A stretch of DNA of 63,665 nt from an uncultured bacterium (GCA_937921485.1 CAKZSV010000025.1:1-63665), one strand, 5' to 3'. Positions 38,223 to 46,571 are shown, counted from the stretch's first letter. Made by a program: numbers and translations. The notes: generated by a model from the sequence alone, not told the origin.

Positions 38223-38659
38223 TCAATTACCGCATGCATGATACTCCCGCAGGGGCAAGAGAACCCTGATATCCCTGCCGGCTACAATATTTTTTTCGCT
38301 GAAATTCCAGATGCTTTCATTCGCGCACGCTCCATCGTACGATTCCGTCAGGATACAGATTTTTTTACAGGGGATGCACCCTCTTTTTCGGCTGTTTCTT
38401 TGCGCCATTGGCGGAGTTTTTCATAGCAGAGCTTGCCTGCCTCTGTGAGGCCTGCGGGTTCGTTGCTGTTTTTCTCTAAAACTGTTTCGTATTCAAGGAA
38501 TACTGTCCAGCAGGCCTGTTTTTCGTCTTTGAAAAACTCGATTTTCGAGGAAATTACCTTTTTATTTAAACAGAAGACATTTAAATCGTCTGCATTGAAA
38601 GTTTTTGTTATCGAATTAAAAGGTATTGTTATTATTTCATACACGTTTACTTTTTCCAA
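38223..38659 (-). pseudogene. Frameshifted HRDC accessory protein of a diversity-generating retroelement
   Basis: The intact N-terminal frame (38348-38659) reads DLNVFCLNKKVISSKIEFF, ACWTVFLEYE, then LCYEKLRQWRKETAEKEG, the layout of the HRDC-containing accessory proteins found beside many diversity-generating retroelements. It then stops. Moving to another frame near 38372-38378 restores an HRDC-like continuation (IWNFSEKNIVAGRDI ... REYHACGN) to a stop at 38223. So this looks like a nearly full-length gene broken by one indel. HRDC domains bind nucleic acid; their exact DGR role is unsettled. It starts ten bases after a perfect palindrome, downstream of a variable-region remnant. Assignment rests on motif recognition. 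Confidence 0.65.
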
Positions 38660-38668
38660 AAAAAATTG

Positions 38669-38692
38669 TTAAGGGGGCTATAGCCCCCTTAA
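38669..38692. repeat. Perfect 24-bp palindrome, DGR target hairpin candidate
   Basis: TTAAGGGGGCTA followed by its exact complement TAGCCCCCTTAA. It lies about 60 bases 3' of the stop of the variable-protein remnant and just before the HRDC gene. In characterised DGRs a hairpin or cruciform directly after the variable repeat is needed for target recognition. It could also serve as a terminator. Confidence 0.8.
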
Positions 38693-38751
38693 CCCCCAAA
38701 AATCAAAAAAGGTAAAAAGGTAAAAGGCGATGCGCTGAGCGTGTTGAAGAG

Positions 38752-38800
38752 TTACTGGGTCCTCGCAAAGCGGAAGCCCATGCGGCTGCACTCGGAGATC
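38752..38800 (-). pseudogene. 3' end of a DGR variable protein (FGE-sulfatase/C-lectin type)
   Basis: On the minus strand the last codons read ISECSRMGFRFARTQ then TAA. The GFRxAR ending is characteristic of formylglycine-enzyme-like/C-type-lectin-fold proteins, the usual carriers of the mutated variable repeat in diversity-generating retroelements. The gene is cut immediately upstream at 38801 by the IS256-family element, so the binding domain and most of the variable repeat are lost. The 60-base tail, palindrome and HRDC gene follow in the standard DGR order. Confidence 0.6.
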
Positions 38801-39305
38801 GTCCCTCTTTTAGTTGAAATTCTTTAGCAGTGTTGATATATTCATATCCTCAGACTGCCCTCCCGTCAAGAATTTTTTTATTTTCTTTTGAAAGTGCCTC
38901 CATGTTTTTTACCAATGCCACGATACATAAAGGACCATGCACCCGATGCATGCGTTCTTCCGCCTTTCTGTTTTCCATGTCGGTAGCAATCACATTCACC
39001 GGAACGATCATGTGGTTTTCCACACCTGCGTTCCACCTCTGCGTCTATCACTGCTTTTATGCCCAACATCGTGATGCCTTCAACAAATTCACCCACCTCG
39101 CGCTGGTAAAGCTCATGCAAATCTTCTCTTGAGACAATAAGGTCATACATCTCAAAAAGCTTGTGTAATTCTTTTTGTCTTGACTTCCCATGGCTCTTCG
39201 TACATCCTTTCTTCGAATTCATAGTGGTTACTCCTTTGATTTATTGTGAGACCAAACATAAATATTGGGTAGCCGCTATGAATTTCAACTAATTTAGTTA
39301 GAGAC
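38801..39305 (-). mobile_element. IS256-family element with internal deletion, both ends retained
   Basis: The ends are inverted: GTCCCTCTTTTAGTTGAAAT at 38801 and, read from the other side, GTCTCTAACTAAATTAGTTG ending at 39305, sharing TTAGTTGAAATTC. Inside, minus-strand codons from about 39222 encode the transposase N-terminus (LHELYQREVGEFVEGITMLG, AVIDAEVERRCGKPHDRSGE) and then jump, out of frame, to the C-terminus (matching AEERMHRVRG ... VKNMEAFSKENKKILDG of the copy at 60.6 kb). The catalytic DDE core is missing, so it cannot move itself but could be moved in trans. I see no target-site duplication. Confidence 0.82.
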
Positions 39306-39329
39306 ATGCTCATATTCTTGGAGGATTCT

Positions 39330-40580
39330 ATGGAAAATCTTAAATGCCCACTCTGCGGCCAAAATGTTACAAAATCATTATATGAAAAAATTACTGGCAT
39401 TTGGAAAGAAAAAGAAAAACAAATGTCCTCTTTGAAAGCTAAAGAAAAAGCACTATTATTAAAAGAAAAAAAATTATTAGAAAAATTTGAAAAAGAAAAA
39501 AAGACTATTATTCAAAAAGAAAAAGCTAAATTTGAAAAGCAATTTGCTGAACAGCAAAAACAAATTAACCATGAAAGATTATTATTAAAAAAAGAAAAAA
39601 CAAAATTACAATCTGACTTCAAAAGAAAAATTGCGATTGAAACTAATCGAATACTCAAACAAGAAAATGAAAAACATAAAGAAATAGAGAAGAGATTAAA
39701 AATTCAGTTCGAAAAAACTGCTAATGAAAAGATTAAAAATGAAAAACAAAAAATAGAAAGGGAAAATAAACTACAAAAAAATAGATATGATCAACTAAAC
39801 AAACAATTCAGAGCTTTGCAAAATAAAAACATGATTGATCTTAAAAAAGCAAACAAAAAAATAAAAGCACTTGAAGAACAAATTAAAAAGAATCAAACTC
39901 CTCAGATGCTTGGCCTACTAGAAGAAAAAGTATTTCTGTCAAAGCTACAAGACATGTTTCCGGAAGACAGATTTGACCACACCGGTAAAGGTGGAGATAT
40001 TGTACACTATGTAATAAACAAAAATTCAGAAGTTGGTATTATTTGTTATGAATTGAAAAAAGTTTCAACATTCAATTTATCACATATAACCCAAGCTTAT
40101 AATGCTAAGCAAGACAGAAAGGCAGATTATGGTATTTTAGTAACAAATACAAAAAGAAATAAAGACGACATAGGTTTTTCAATTCAAAAAGGTATAATTA
40201 TTATTCATCCCGCTGGGGCATTAGTATTAGTTTCTTTATTGAGAGACCATATTATATCTATCTCAAAATTAAAATTGAGTAAGGAAAAACGGGAAGAAAC
40301 AATTAATGCTGTTTTAAATTATATCCAAAGTCCATCTTTCAAAAATGGAATAGAAAATATAATAGTTGATACGATTGATTTATATAATAATCTGAAGAAA
40401 GAAGTAAAAAATCATATCAATACTTGGGAAGAACGACTTGATAAATATCGTAATATTCATCAACAAGCAAATATTATTGAATCGAAAGTAATTAATCTAT
40501 TAATAACTGATGATAAAGGTAAAAAACAACTGGTTAATGATGAAATAAAATCAATTGATCTTCCAGGTAAAATTGACTAA
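39330..40580 (+). CDS. DUF2130 nuclease-like protein with zinc ribbon and coiled coil
   Basis: 416 residues from MENLKCPLCGQNV after GGAGG. The N-terminal CPLC knuckle is followed by about 170 residues of Lys/Glu-rich coiled coil, then a DUF2130-type domain (about 200-330) with a restriction-endonuclease-like signature: GKGGDIVHYV, then CYELKKV, giving D...ExK. A helical C-terminal tail follows (KKEVKNHINTWEERLDKYRNIH). DUF2130 proteins are uncharacterised; the PD-(D/E)xK core predicts DNA cleavage or binding. The gene is far more AT-rich than its surroundings and begins 25 bases from the IS end, both signs of recent acquisition. A defence role is possible but unproven. Confidence 0.82.
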   Translation: MENLKCPLCGQNVTKSLYEKITGIWKEKEKQMSSLKAKEKALLLKEKKLLEKFEKEKKTIIQKEKAKFEKQFAEQQKQINHERLLLKKEKTKLQSDFKRKIAIETNRILKQENEKHKEIEKRLKIQFEKTANEKIKNEKQKIERENKLQKNRYDQLNKQFRALQNKNMIDLKKANKKIKALEEQIKKNQTPQMLGLLEEKVFLSKLQDMFPEDRFDHTGKGGDIVHYVINKNSEVGIICYELKKVSTFNLSHITQAYNAKQDRKADYGILVTNTKRNKDDIGFSIQKGIIIIHPAGALVLVSLLRDHIISISKLKLSKEKREETINAVLNYIQSPSFKNGIENIIVDTIDLYNNLKKEVKNHINTWEERLDKYRNIHQQANIIESKVINLLITDDKGKKQLVNDEIKSIDLPGKID

Positions 40581-40735
40581 ACTGTGCGTGTTCGCTACCT
40601 TCGCACAACACGGGGCATAAGCTGCGGCGGGGTACCGCCTTGGGCTTCGCCACATTTCACCTCCGCTGCCCTTCGACAGAGCTCAGGGAACAGCTACGGC
40701 AAAAACGTCGCCTGCCGCGAAAACGTTATATGAAA
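40577..40735. other. GC-rich, hairpin-rich spacer between two AT-rich genes
   Basis: In contrast to both flanking genes this stretch is GC-rich and full of short inverted repeats (for example GGCGGGGTACCGCC). It begins over the stop codon of the DUF2130 gene (ACTAAAC) and ends with AACGTTATATGAAAC. That placement recalls an integron attC site (core RYYYAAC ... GTTRRRY), but the end boxes match imperfectly and no integrase is in the window, so the label is tentative. Confidence 0.25.
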
Positions 40736-40812
40736 CGTCACGGCCTATCTTATAGGGTACAGGGCTCTGCCTGGCGATTTAGAAGAAACTATTATGACGA
40801 AAAAAATATAAG

Positions 40813-41547
40813 ATGAGTGTTATGAATAGAGAATTAAACAAATTATTTAAAGAGCTTTTATTATCATTATCAGATGATAAAAATATAAATTCAAAATTAA
40901 CTGGTTTTCTCGGTATAAAGGGTGAAAATTATAATTCTAAGATGGTTATCATAGGAAGAGCAGTGAATGGCTGGGGTAAATATTCATTTAAACCTGGATC
41001 GTCCAATGTTAATCGAAGTATTGATAATATACTATTGGATAATAATTGTGCATTAAGCGACAAATTGCATTGGGTTTATAAATCAGAAGGATGTACAGAT
41101 GAATATAATACAAACAAATCAGCTTTTTGGCGAGTAACAAAAAGAGTTGTTTTAAGCAATAATTATTGTGATAATGAAGCAAAGTGGTCTACTTATATTT
41201 CATGGACTAACCTTTATAAAGTTTCATACGCTGATGGAGGAAATCCGAATAATTATTTGTGCAATAAGCAATATGAATTATGCAGAAAAATATTGTGCAA
41301 AGAAATTGAATTATTTAACCCAAAATTTATTTTATTTTTAACCGGTAATGATTGGGCTTTGCCGCTGATCAATGAAAACACAACACTTAATCGATCAAAG
41401 AATAATTATAAAGCTGTTGAAAGCAAAGGGTACTTCAGTTTCGCCACAAAAAAAATACCAATAATAATTGCAAAGCATCCACAAGGTAAAAATGAAGATA
41501 TATTTGTTGATGAAATAAATTCAATTATCGATAAGAAATCATTCTGA
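40813..41547 (+). CDS. Unknown protein with uracil-DNA-glycosylase-like motif layout
   Basis: 244 residues; the start could also be Met4 (40822), since neither has a clear ribosome-binding site. It is strongly AT-rich, like the DUF2130 gene. I do not recognise a family with certainty. The order of hydrophobic strands and motifs resembles the uracil-DNA glycosylase fold: an early strand then Gly-rich turn (MVIIGRAVNGWGKYSF), a central helix-strand (ELFNPKFILFLTGNDW) and a late strand ending in His-Pro (IPIIIAKHPQGKNE). Catalytic identity is not established, and an adaptor or decoy role is equally possible. Its neighbour is nuclease-like, so the pair may have travelled together. Confidence 0.6.
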   Translation: MSVMNRELNKLFKELLLSLSDDKNINSKLTGFLGIKGENYNSKMVIIGRAVNGWGKYSFKPGSSNVNRSIDNILLDNNCALSDKLHWVYKSEGCTDEYNTNKSAFWRVTKRVVLSNNYCDNEAKWSTYISWTNLYKVSYADGGNPNNYLCNKQYELCRKILCKEIELFNPKFILFLTGNDWALPLINENTTLNRSKNNYKAVESKGYFSFATKKIPIIIAKHPQGKNEDIFVDEINSIIDKKSF

Positions 41548-41559
41548 TTTATTATCTTT

Positions 41560-41582
41560 AAACCGCTTTCATCCTTAAAATC
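41560..41582. repeat. Dispersed palindromic repeat, partial copy C
   Basis: AAACCGCTTTCATCCTTAAA and the next three bases match, without change, the invariant 5' block of copies A (5863) and B (48564). The rest of the repeat is absent. It lies 13 bases after the stop of the preceding gene. Confidence 0.7.
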
Positions 41583-41651
41583 GATATTAATCCCCGGTTG
41601 GTGTTGCAGGTTCAAACGCAGATACTGCAAGTCGAATATAAACCCCCCCGC

Positions 41652-42308
41652 TCAATACGTCCTCAGCATGACGCCGGCAACCACGCGGAAATCGTACAGA
41701 TATTCTGCTGTTCCGCCGCCGCTGGTTTCTATAAATTTATTTGCGTATATTTCCGCCAAACCCTGCATAAACAAATCGACAAAACGGGCAACCCTGATTT
41801 TAACCTGTAAACCTCCGGAGGGACCGTATAAATCGTAATTTAAATATTCCGATACGTCAATTTCGGAAACATTTCCCATTCCTCCCCGAAACTCGCTTTT
41901 TATGATGTGCATGAAGCTCAATCCGCCGAGCAATCCGACGCTCGCATGCTCCCATGAATACGTCATGATGATGTACAACGGCACCACCCAGTTCGCTGTC
42001 CGCGCTTCAATAGTACCGGATCCTTCCATGCTCAGATTAATATAATTCACCCCATACCAGAAACCCGTTTGAATGGAAAAAATGTCACTGAGCATATATT
42101 CCGCCACTATACCGATGCCGTACCCATCGCCGCCTTCCCAGTCAACCGTTCCCCCGCCGACTGTGACAAAGTTATAATATCCCCCGTACATTCCTGCGCC
42201 CAGCGAGACTCGCGAAACTTCAGGCGTCGCGCCATTCGCCCAGATCGGCGCAGCACCGATAGACCATACGAAACACGCAATACTGACCGATGCAAGATAA
42301 CGAAGCAC
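41652..42308 (-). CDS. Outer-membrane beta-barrel protein
   Basis: 218 residues with a GTG start and GGGAG eight to ten bases upstream. A signal peptide (MLRYLASVSIACFVWSIGAAPIWA) precedes alternating hydrophobic/polar strands with Gly and aromatic girdles (VSLGAGMYGGYYNFVTVGGG, GIGIVAEYMLSDIFSIQTGFWYGV, ASVGLLGGLSFMHI), ending in an aromatic C-terminus (RVVAGVMLRTY), as expected for Bam-inserted barrels of the OmpW/OMP_b-brl type with eight or so strands. Four bases after the bactofilin gene, so co-expressed. Ligand or role unknown. Confidence 0.8.
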   Translation of the reverse strand: MLRYLASVSIACFVWSIGAAPIWANGATPEVSRVSLGAGMYGGYYNFVTVGGGTVDWEGGDGYGIGIVAEYMLSDIFSIQTGFWYGVNYINLSMEGSGTIEARTANWVVPLYIIMTYSWEHASVGLLGGLSFMHIIKSEFRGGMGNVSEIDVSEYLNYDLYGPSGGLQVKIRVARFVDLFMQGLAEIYANKFIETSGGGTAEYLYDFRVVAGVMLRTY

Positions 42309-42312
42309 GCGT

Positions 42313-42672
42313 TTATTTCTCCCTGGAGGTCATTATGCAGGTGCCGTCGAAATGCGAACCCGACTCGATGGAAATATCCGGCGTCACCAGGTCCGCCCGC
42401 GTGATGCTTTTCTTGTAAAGTTCAATGCGCCTGTCGGCGCGTATTTTTCCGTTTATCTTTCCATAGACGGAGACAATGCCCGATTTTATATCGGCGCTCA
42501 CCGCGGCTTCCTGCCCCACGATGAGGTGACCGTCCGACTCGATTTTGCCCTCGAAATTCCCTTTAATTTTCAAGGAATGCTTGAACACAAGCCTTCCTTT
42601 AAGCTCAATATCGTCCGATATCACTGTATCGATTTTATTTTCATCCTCAATGATGTCTTTTACTTCAGCCAT
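42313..42672 (-). CDS. Bactofilin
   Basis: 119 residues from MAEVKDIIED, with GGAGG five bases upstream. The centre is the bactofilin beta-helix repeat (DIELKGRLVFKHSLKIKGNFEGKIESDGHLIVGQEAAVSADIKSG; VSVYGKINGKIRADRRIELYKK) flanked by short polar tails. Bactofilins polymerise without nucleotide into membrane-associated filaments that organise cell-wall enzymes and shape. Here it is paired with a barrel protein rather than an M23 peptidase, which is the more usual neighbour. An M23 hydrolase is encoded 14 kb away. Confidence 0.9.
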   Translation of the reverse strand: MAEVKDIIEDENKIDTVISDDIELKGRLVFKHSLKIKGNFEGKIESDGHLIVGQEAAVSADIKSGIVSVYGKINGKIRADRRIELYKKSITRADLVTPDISIESGSHFDGTCIMTSREK

Positions 42673-42946
42673 CGTATCCTCCGGTAATGAATTTCCTTTC
42701 ATCGCATACATCATTAAACAGTTTAATCATAAAAAAGGACATCGGCTATGTCAAATAAAAAGATGAAAAATATTGAAAATTAAGCAAATCGCACACGTCC
42801 GGGGGTTATGACTACAGAAAGGTGCCATCTGCCTTCAGAATCGCTTCAGGCTTTAAGGTATGAGCAGCAAAATATTCCTTGCAAAAAAATGCCGCCCAGA
42901 TATCAACACCCAAAAGCAAAAGGAAACCGCACACGGAAGAAATTAC

Positions 42947-43336
42947 ATGGAAGAAATTCTGAAAAAAGCAAACGAACTCGGCCTCATGATAAAAGGGAGC
43001 GATCTGTATCAGCGGTTCAGCGAACTTTCTAAAAAAATCGAAGCCAATCAGGCCGCAAGAACACTTTTAGAACAATATATCTCCTTCAGCGAAACGCTCA
43101 TGGAAAAAGAAGAAAAGGGGCTTCCCATCGAAGTTGACGAAAAAAAGAAACTCGAGGATTTAGGCAAGCAAGTGTCGGAGAGCGATCTCATCAAAGAATA
43201 CATCGCCACGCAAACGTATTTTTTCAACCTCCTGATGAAAGTCCAGGAAATTATCAACAATCCCCAGGGCGATCCTATACCCGAATCGCGCATCATCAAG
43301 CCAAACACATCGGGCGGCATCATCACCGACATCTAA
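42947..43336 (+). CDS. YlbF/YmcA-family (Com_YlbF) protein
   Basis: 129 residues from MEEILKKANELG (GGAAG upstream); an upstream in-frame ATG at 42860 has no support. All-helical with the family's segments ELGLMIKGSDLYQRFSELSKKIEANQAARTLLEQY and ETLMEKEEKGLPIEVDEKKKLEDLGKQVSESDLIKEY. In Bacillus, YlbF, YmcA and YaaT act together in RNA processing and development; outside Firmicutes the function is not known. The C-terminal tail (PQGDPIPESRIIKPNTSGG) is disordered. It stands alone on the plus strand between divergent genes. Confidence 0.72.
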   Translation: MEEILKKANELGLMIKGSDLYQRFSELSKKIEANQAARTLLEQYISFSETLMEKEEKGLPIEVDEKKKLEDLGKQVSESDLIKEYIATQTYFFNLLMKVQEIINNPQGDPIPESRIIKPNTSGGIITDI

Positions 43337-43427
43337 ACTCGTGATATCCTCACACTCCTGACGAAGTCCTCATTACGCAGGACGCAGGGCGGAAATCAAA
43401 TGCATTCATTATCGCACAGTGCGGAAA

Positions 43428-44273
43428 CTAAGGGCGCGTGTAGCCTTTTTCTATGAGGCTTGAATCAAAACCTACGGTTAATATATTTTCAACGGTAATA
43501 TCATAATCTTCGTCGGACGCGGCTTTCGAAAGCCTTCTTGTCTTGATGTACCCATGGCAGTTGTCGCAATAATCGACACGATAGCTTGAGCCTTCCTCGA
43601 GCGCAAAATAGCCAAGCTTTTCGGCGTTTTCTTCCCCGCAGATGGTGCACGCAAGCCTTTTATACGGCCATTCTGTTTCGCACAGCGCGCAGTGCAGAAA
43701 GCGCTTGCCTTCCATGGCATCTTTCAGCAAAGCCATATCGGGGAAATATCCGCACACGGGGCATTTCCCTTCTTCCCATTCATCGCAAGGAATCGCGTCA
43801 CGATTTTTTTCTGCAAACAAAACGAAGTAGGGCTTCAGCCAGTTGACGACAAGAAAAATCAGCTCATCTGCGTCTATGCGATATTCCGCGGAAAGCAACT
43901 GAAACAAATCGCTATCCCTCGAAAGAAGCTTCATGGCCAGATTTTCCATAAAATGCGGCTCACTTCCGGCGCCGGCAATTAATGACGAATAATCGAGCCC
44001 CGGGTTGTACTTCGATATCACGCCGGCAAGCTTGACAAGCGCGTCTTTCATCGCATCGCGCGCATCGTCGGCAAAAGCGAACTTGCCCGCGTTCACAAGC
44101 GGCAATGTCTTTTCCGGAAGGGAAAATTCAATCCGCATGCGCGAAAGGCCGGCATATACATCATACTGCGCTTTGAAAAATTCAAGGTAGAAGCTGTACG
44201 CCTCCGGCGGGAGGATCTCATCAGCTTCTATGTGCGCTTTTTTATTTTCAAGAAAGACGAAATGTTCCTTCAT
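43428..44273 (-). CDS. fdhE: FdhE-like formate dehydrogenase accessory protein
   Basis: 281 residues. The C-terminal half carries the family's zinc/iron-binding knuckles: CPVCGYFPDMALL, LHCALCETEW, LACTICGEENAEKLGYF and YRVDYCDNCHGYIKT. FdhE proteins assist assembly and quality control of molybdenum/tungsten formate dehydrogenases before export. The start overlaps the stop of tatA by one base (TGATG), so TatA and FdhE are translationally coupled, which fits an exported, Tat-dependent formate dehydrogenase. No dehydrogenase gene lies in this window, so the client is elsewhere. Confidence 0.85.
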   Translation of the reverse strand: MKEHFVFLENKKAHIEADEILPPEAYSFYLEFFKAQYDVYAGLSRMRIEFSLPEKTLPLVNAGKFAFADDARDAMKDALVKLAGVISKYNPGLDYSSLIAGAGSEPHFMENLAMKLLSRDSDLFQLLSAEYRIDADELIFLVVNWLKPYFVLFAEKNRDAIPCDEWEEGKCPVCGYFPDMALLKDAMEGKRFLHCALCETEWPYKRLACTICGEENAEKLGYFALEEGSSYRVDYCDNCHGYIKTRRLSKAASDEDYDITVENILTVGFDSSLIEKGYTRP

Positions 44274-44470
44274 CAGGAAGTTCTTCCGGTGCCGCCGTTT
44301 TGATTGTTATTCCTATCGTCGTGATCGCTTTCGCCGGAGATTGATTTTTTAAATTCCCGAATGCCGCCTCCGATGTCCCTCGCGATTTTGGGGATTTTCC
44401 CTGCGCCGAAAAGGAACAGCACTATGAGAAAAATAATAATAAGCTCTGGCAGGCCGATGTTTCCAATCAT
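44273..44470 (-). CDS. tatA: Twin-arginine translocase subunit TatA
   Basis: 65 residues with GGAGGG before the ATG. A short N-terminal transmembrane helix (LPELIIIFLIVLFLF), the hinge FGAGKIP and an amphipathic helix (KIARDIGGGIREFKKSI), then a polar tail: the complete TatA plan. TatA oligomerises around TatBC to export folded, cofactor-loaded proteins. No tatC is in view. Coupling to fdhE suggests a dedicated use for a formate dehydrogenase. Confidence 0.93.
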   Translation of the reverse strand: MIGNIGLPELIIIFLIVLFLFGAGKIPKIARDIGGGIREFKKSISGESDHDDRNNNQNGGTGRTS

Positions 44471-44585
44471 GTGAAACCCTCCGGGTAAATTTTCCGCGCC
44501 ACGAAAAGCGGATAAAAGCCATTACAATGACATAGGCACACCGATATTTGTCAAATTTATTTTTTGTGATTAATGATCCCGCACG

Positions 44586-46316
44586 CTATACCGCGGCGGT
44601 AAAGCTGATGAGCTTGTCTGCGGGATTTTCGAAGAACTTCACGTTTTTCAGAACCTGGTCTATTTCTCTCCGCCTTTTTTTGATATTAATGACTGTCCCG
44701 GGAAAGACGGTATCGGTCACGATAACCACGGGCTCTCTCTCAAACTTGTTTTTCTCTTCGGCGGCTTTCCACTTTTCTGAAAGTTCTTTCAGTTTTTTAT
44801 TGTTTTCCGAAAGGTCTTTTAAAAGCAAAAGGCAGTTTTTCTGCTTAACCGCCGGAAGCTTCGATACAAACTCCTTGGGATTTTCAAAGAGCCCTTCGCC
44901 GAAGCTTGCTTTTATTTTTCGAATCGTTTCTTCCACGTTCGCACGGTAAACATCCATTTCATGCTTAATTGCTATGAGTTCCCGTTCCACCAGAAGGCTT
45001 TTCCCCACGTGGAGGACGGTGGGCGTGCCCTGCGGATTGCCCACCGTGTTCACCACAATTTCATGGCGGGCAGTGATGGACCCGCCGATTATTTTCCCGT
45101 GCCGCGCCGACACCACCACCCTGTCGTTTGAAAATACGGTGCTGTTGATAATCGAATCTTCAACTTCAATTTCCTTTTCCGCTTCAATGACCGTGTTGAG
45201 GATATAATTTGTCTTAATTTTCCCGCCCGCGGTGATCTTGCCGCTTCCCTTTCCGGTGATGCCCTGTTTGACATTCACATCGCCGCCCGCTTCGAGTATC
45301 GCATCATCCGCAACACCATCCACCACGATATTTCCGCGGGCTTTTACGGAAAACCCCGGCAGCACCGATTCCTTCACATGCACCGAACCGTTGAAATCGA
45401 TATTGCCCGATTCATAATCGATATTGCCCCGGATGATGGCATAGGGGGAAACGCCGATCCTTTTGCCGTCCACATTCAGACAGCCGTTGATGTTCGAAAC
45501 GAAAATATTTTCATCGTGGGGCGATTTGATGAGATTTTCTCCAATCTGGTACCCTTCCCTAATTTCGAGAATTGCCTCAATTTTCTCACCAAAAATGGTA
45601 TAGCCGTCAACGGGCTTTTCTTTGGGAATTCGCCGCAGTATTTCCTGATCCTTCGTCACTTCAATGATCGAGCCTACCTCTTTGAAGTCCATGCGGCCGT
45701 CCTGAAGAACTTTCCCCGCTTTTTTCTCGATGCTCAACATCGGAATGAAGTACTCCTCATACCCGTTTTCCGCTTCTTTACCGCGCGCCACCTCAATCCG
45801 CGTAACTTTAGGGTTATTGACGTCTATCGCGGCGAGTTTTTCCTCAATTTCCGATCTATCGACAATCGCAATAATCTGCCGCCTCTGGAGTATTTCTTCT
45901 ATATCTTTATAGGTGGGAATTTTCAGAGACTTCGTGGGAAAGATTACAAAATGCGCTTTCGTTTTGTCTTTATTCACAGTAAGCGGCGTGAGAACCTTAA
46001 ATTTGCCCTGATTCGCATCTAAGACGATAAAACCGTATTCGGATGCACGATAGGCATTCGCGAACTGGTCGAAGTACACCCCCTCGCCCGATTTTACCGG
46101 TTTGTGCGGCAGAACATTGCAATAGGAATACCCATTATCCGCTTTTTTCCGGGCATCCTCCTCGTCCTCGGCATTGACCACGCGGGCCACGATCTCATCG
46201 CGAAAGACAAAATTGTAGGGGGATGAAAGCGCCAAATAAGAATCCCCCTTTTCGTCTTTTTTTTCGACGAAAATTTTCGTGGCCTTGGGGTCGAAATAAC
46301 ACAGTATATACTTCAT
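44586..46316 (-). CDS. FapA-family (DUF342) polymer-like protein
   Basis: 576 residues. The N-terminal region (about 1-150) is alpha/beta, followed by a FapA beta-helix (AIIRGNIDYESGNIDFNGSVHVKESVLPGFSVKARGNIVVDG ... ITGKGSGKITAGGKIKTNYI), and a coiled-coil C-terminus (KDLSENNKKLKELSEKWKAAEEKNK). The EKPVDGYTIFGEKI motif before the helix is typical. DUF342/FapA proteins form a repetitive parallel beta helix and are linked to cell-surface, motility or sensory functions in several phyla, but the biochemical role is unknown. Cytoplasmic by sequence. Monocistronic, 115 bases from tatA. Confidence 0.88.
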   Translation of the reverse strand: MKYILCYFDPKATKIFVEKKDEKGDSYLALSSPYNFVFRDEIVARVVNAEDEEDARKKADNGYSYCNVLPHKPVKSGEGVYFDQFANAYRASEYGFIVLDANQGKFKVLTPLTVNKDKTKAHFVIFPTKSLKIPTYKDIEEILQRRQIIAIVDRSEIEEKLAAIDVNNPKVTRIEVARGKEAENGYEEYFIPMLSIEKKAGKVLQDGRMDFKEVGSIIEVTKDQEILRRIPKEKPVDGYTIFGEKIEAILEIREGYQIGENLIKSPHDENIFVSNINGCLNVDGKRIGVSPYAIIRGNIDYESGNIDFNGSVHVKESVLPGFSVKARGNIVVDGVADDAILEAGGDVNVKQGITGKGSGKITAGGKIKTNYILNTVIEAEKEIEVEDSIINSTVFSNDRVVVSARHGKIIGGSITARHEIVVNTVGNPQGTPTVLHVGKSLLVERELIAIKHEMDVYRANVEETIRKIKASFGEGLFENPKEFVSKLPAVKQKNCLLLLKDLSENNKKLKELSEKWKAAEEKNKFEREPVVIVTDTVFPGTVINIKKRRREIDQVLKNVKFFENPADKLISFTAAV

Positions 46317-46571
46317 GGCGCTCTTTTAAAGCTTATTACTCTTTTCGACGTCTTTTTTCTTATTGAAAGTTCGCTGTTCATCCGCAGATTCCATCGTTTC
46401 ATCACCCTGGACGCATACATAAATCAGTCTGTATTTTTTTATGTAAAATGTAAAGCTTTTTTCCAAATGCGCCACGATAAAACGCATGGTAAATTGCTCA
46501 ATAAAAGCGCCCTTGTACTACAGTTGCAGCTATTAGTGCATCAGCAAGCATTAATGACAATGATTTTTTTG

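Noticed and set aside
38878..39222. 114-codon minus-strand frame as a gene
   Set aside because: It is the fused, out-of-frame remainder of an IS256-family transposase, reported as part of the mobile element.
44549..44554. Perfect TTGACA upstream of tatA
   Set aside because: The matching -10 position reads GTCATT; not convincing without mapping.
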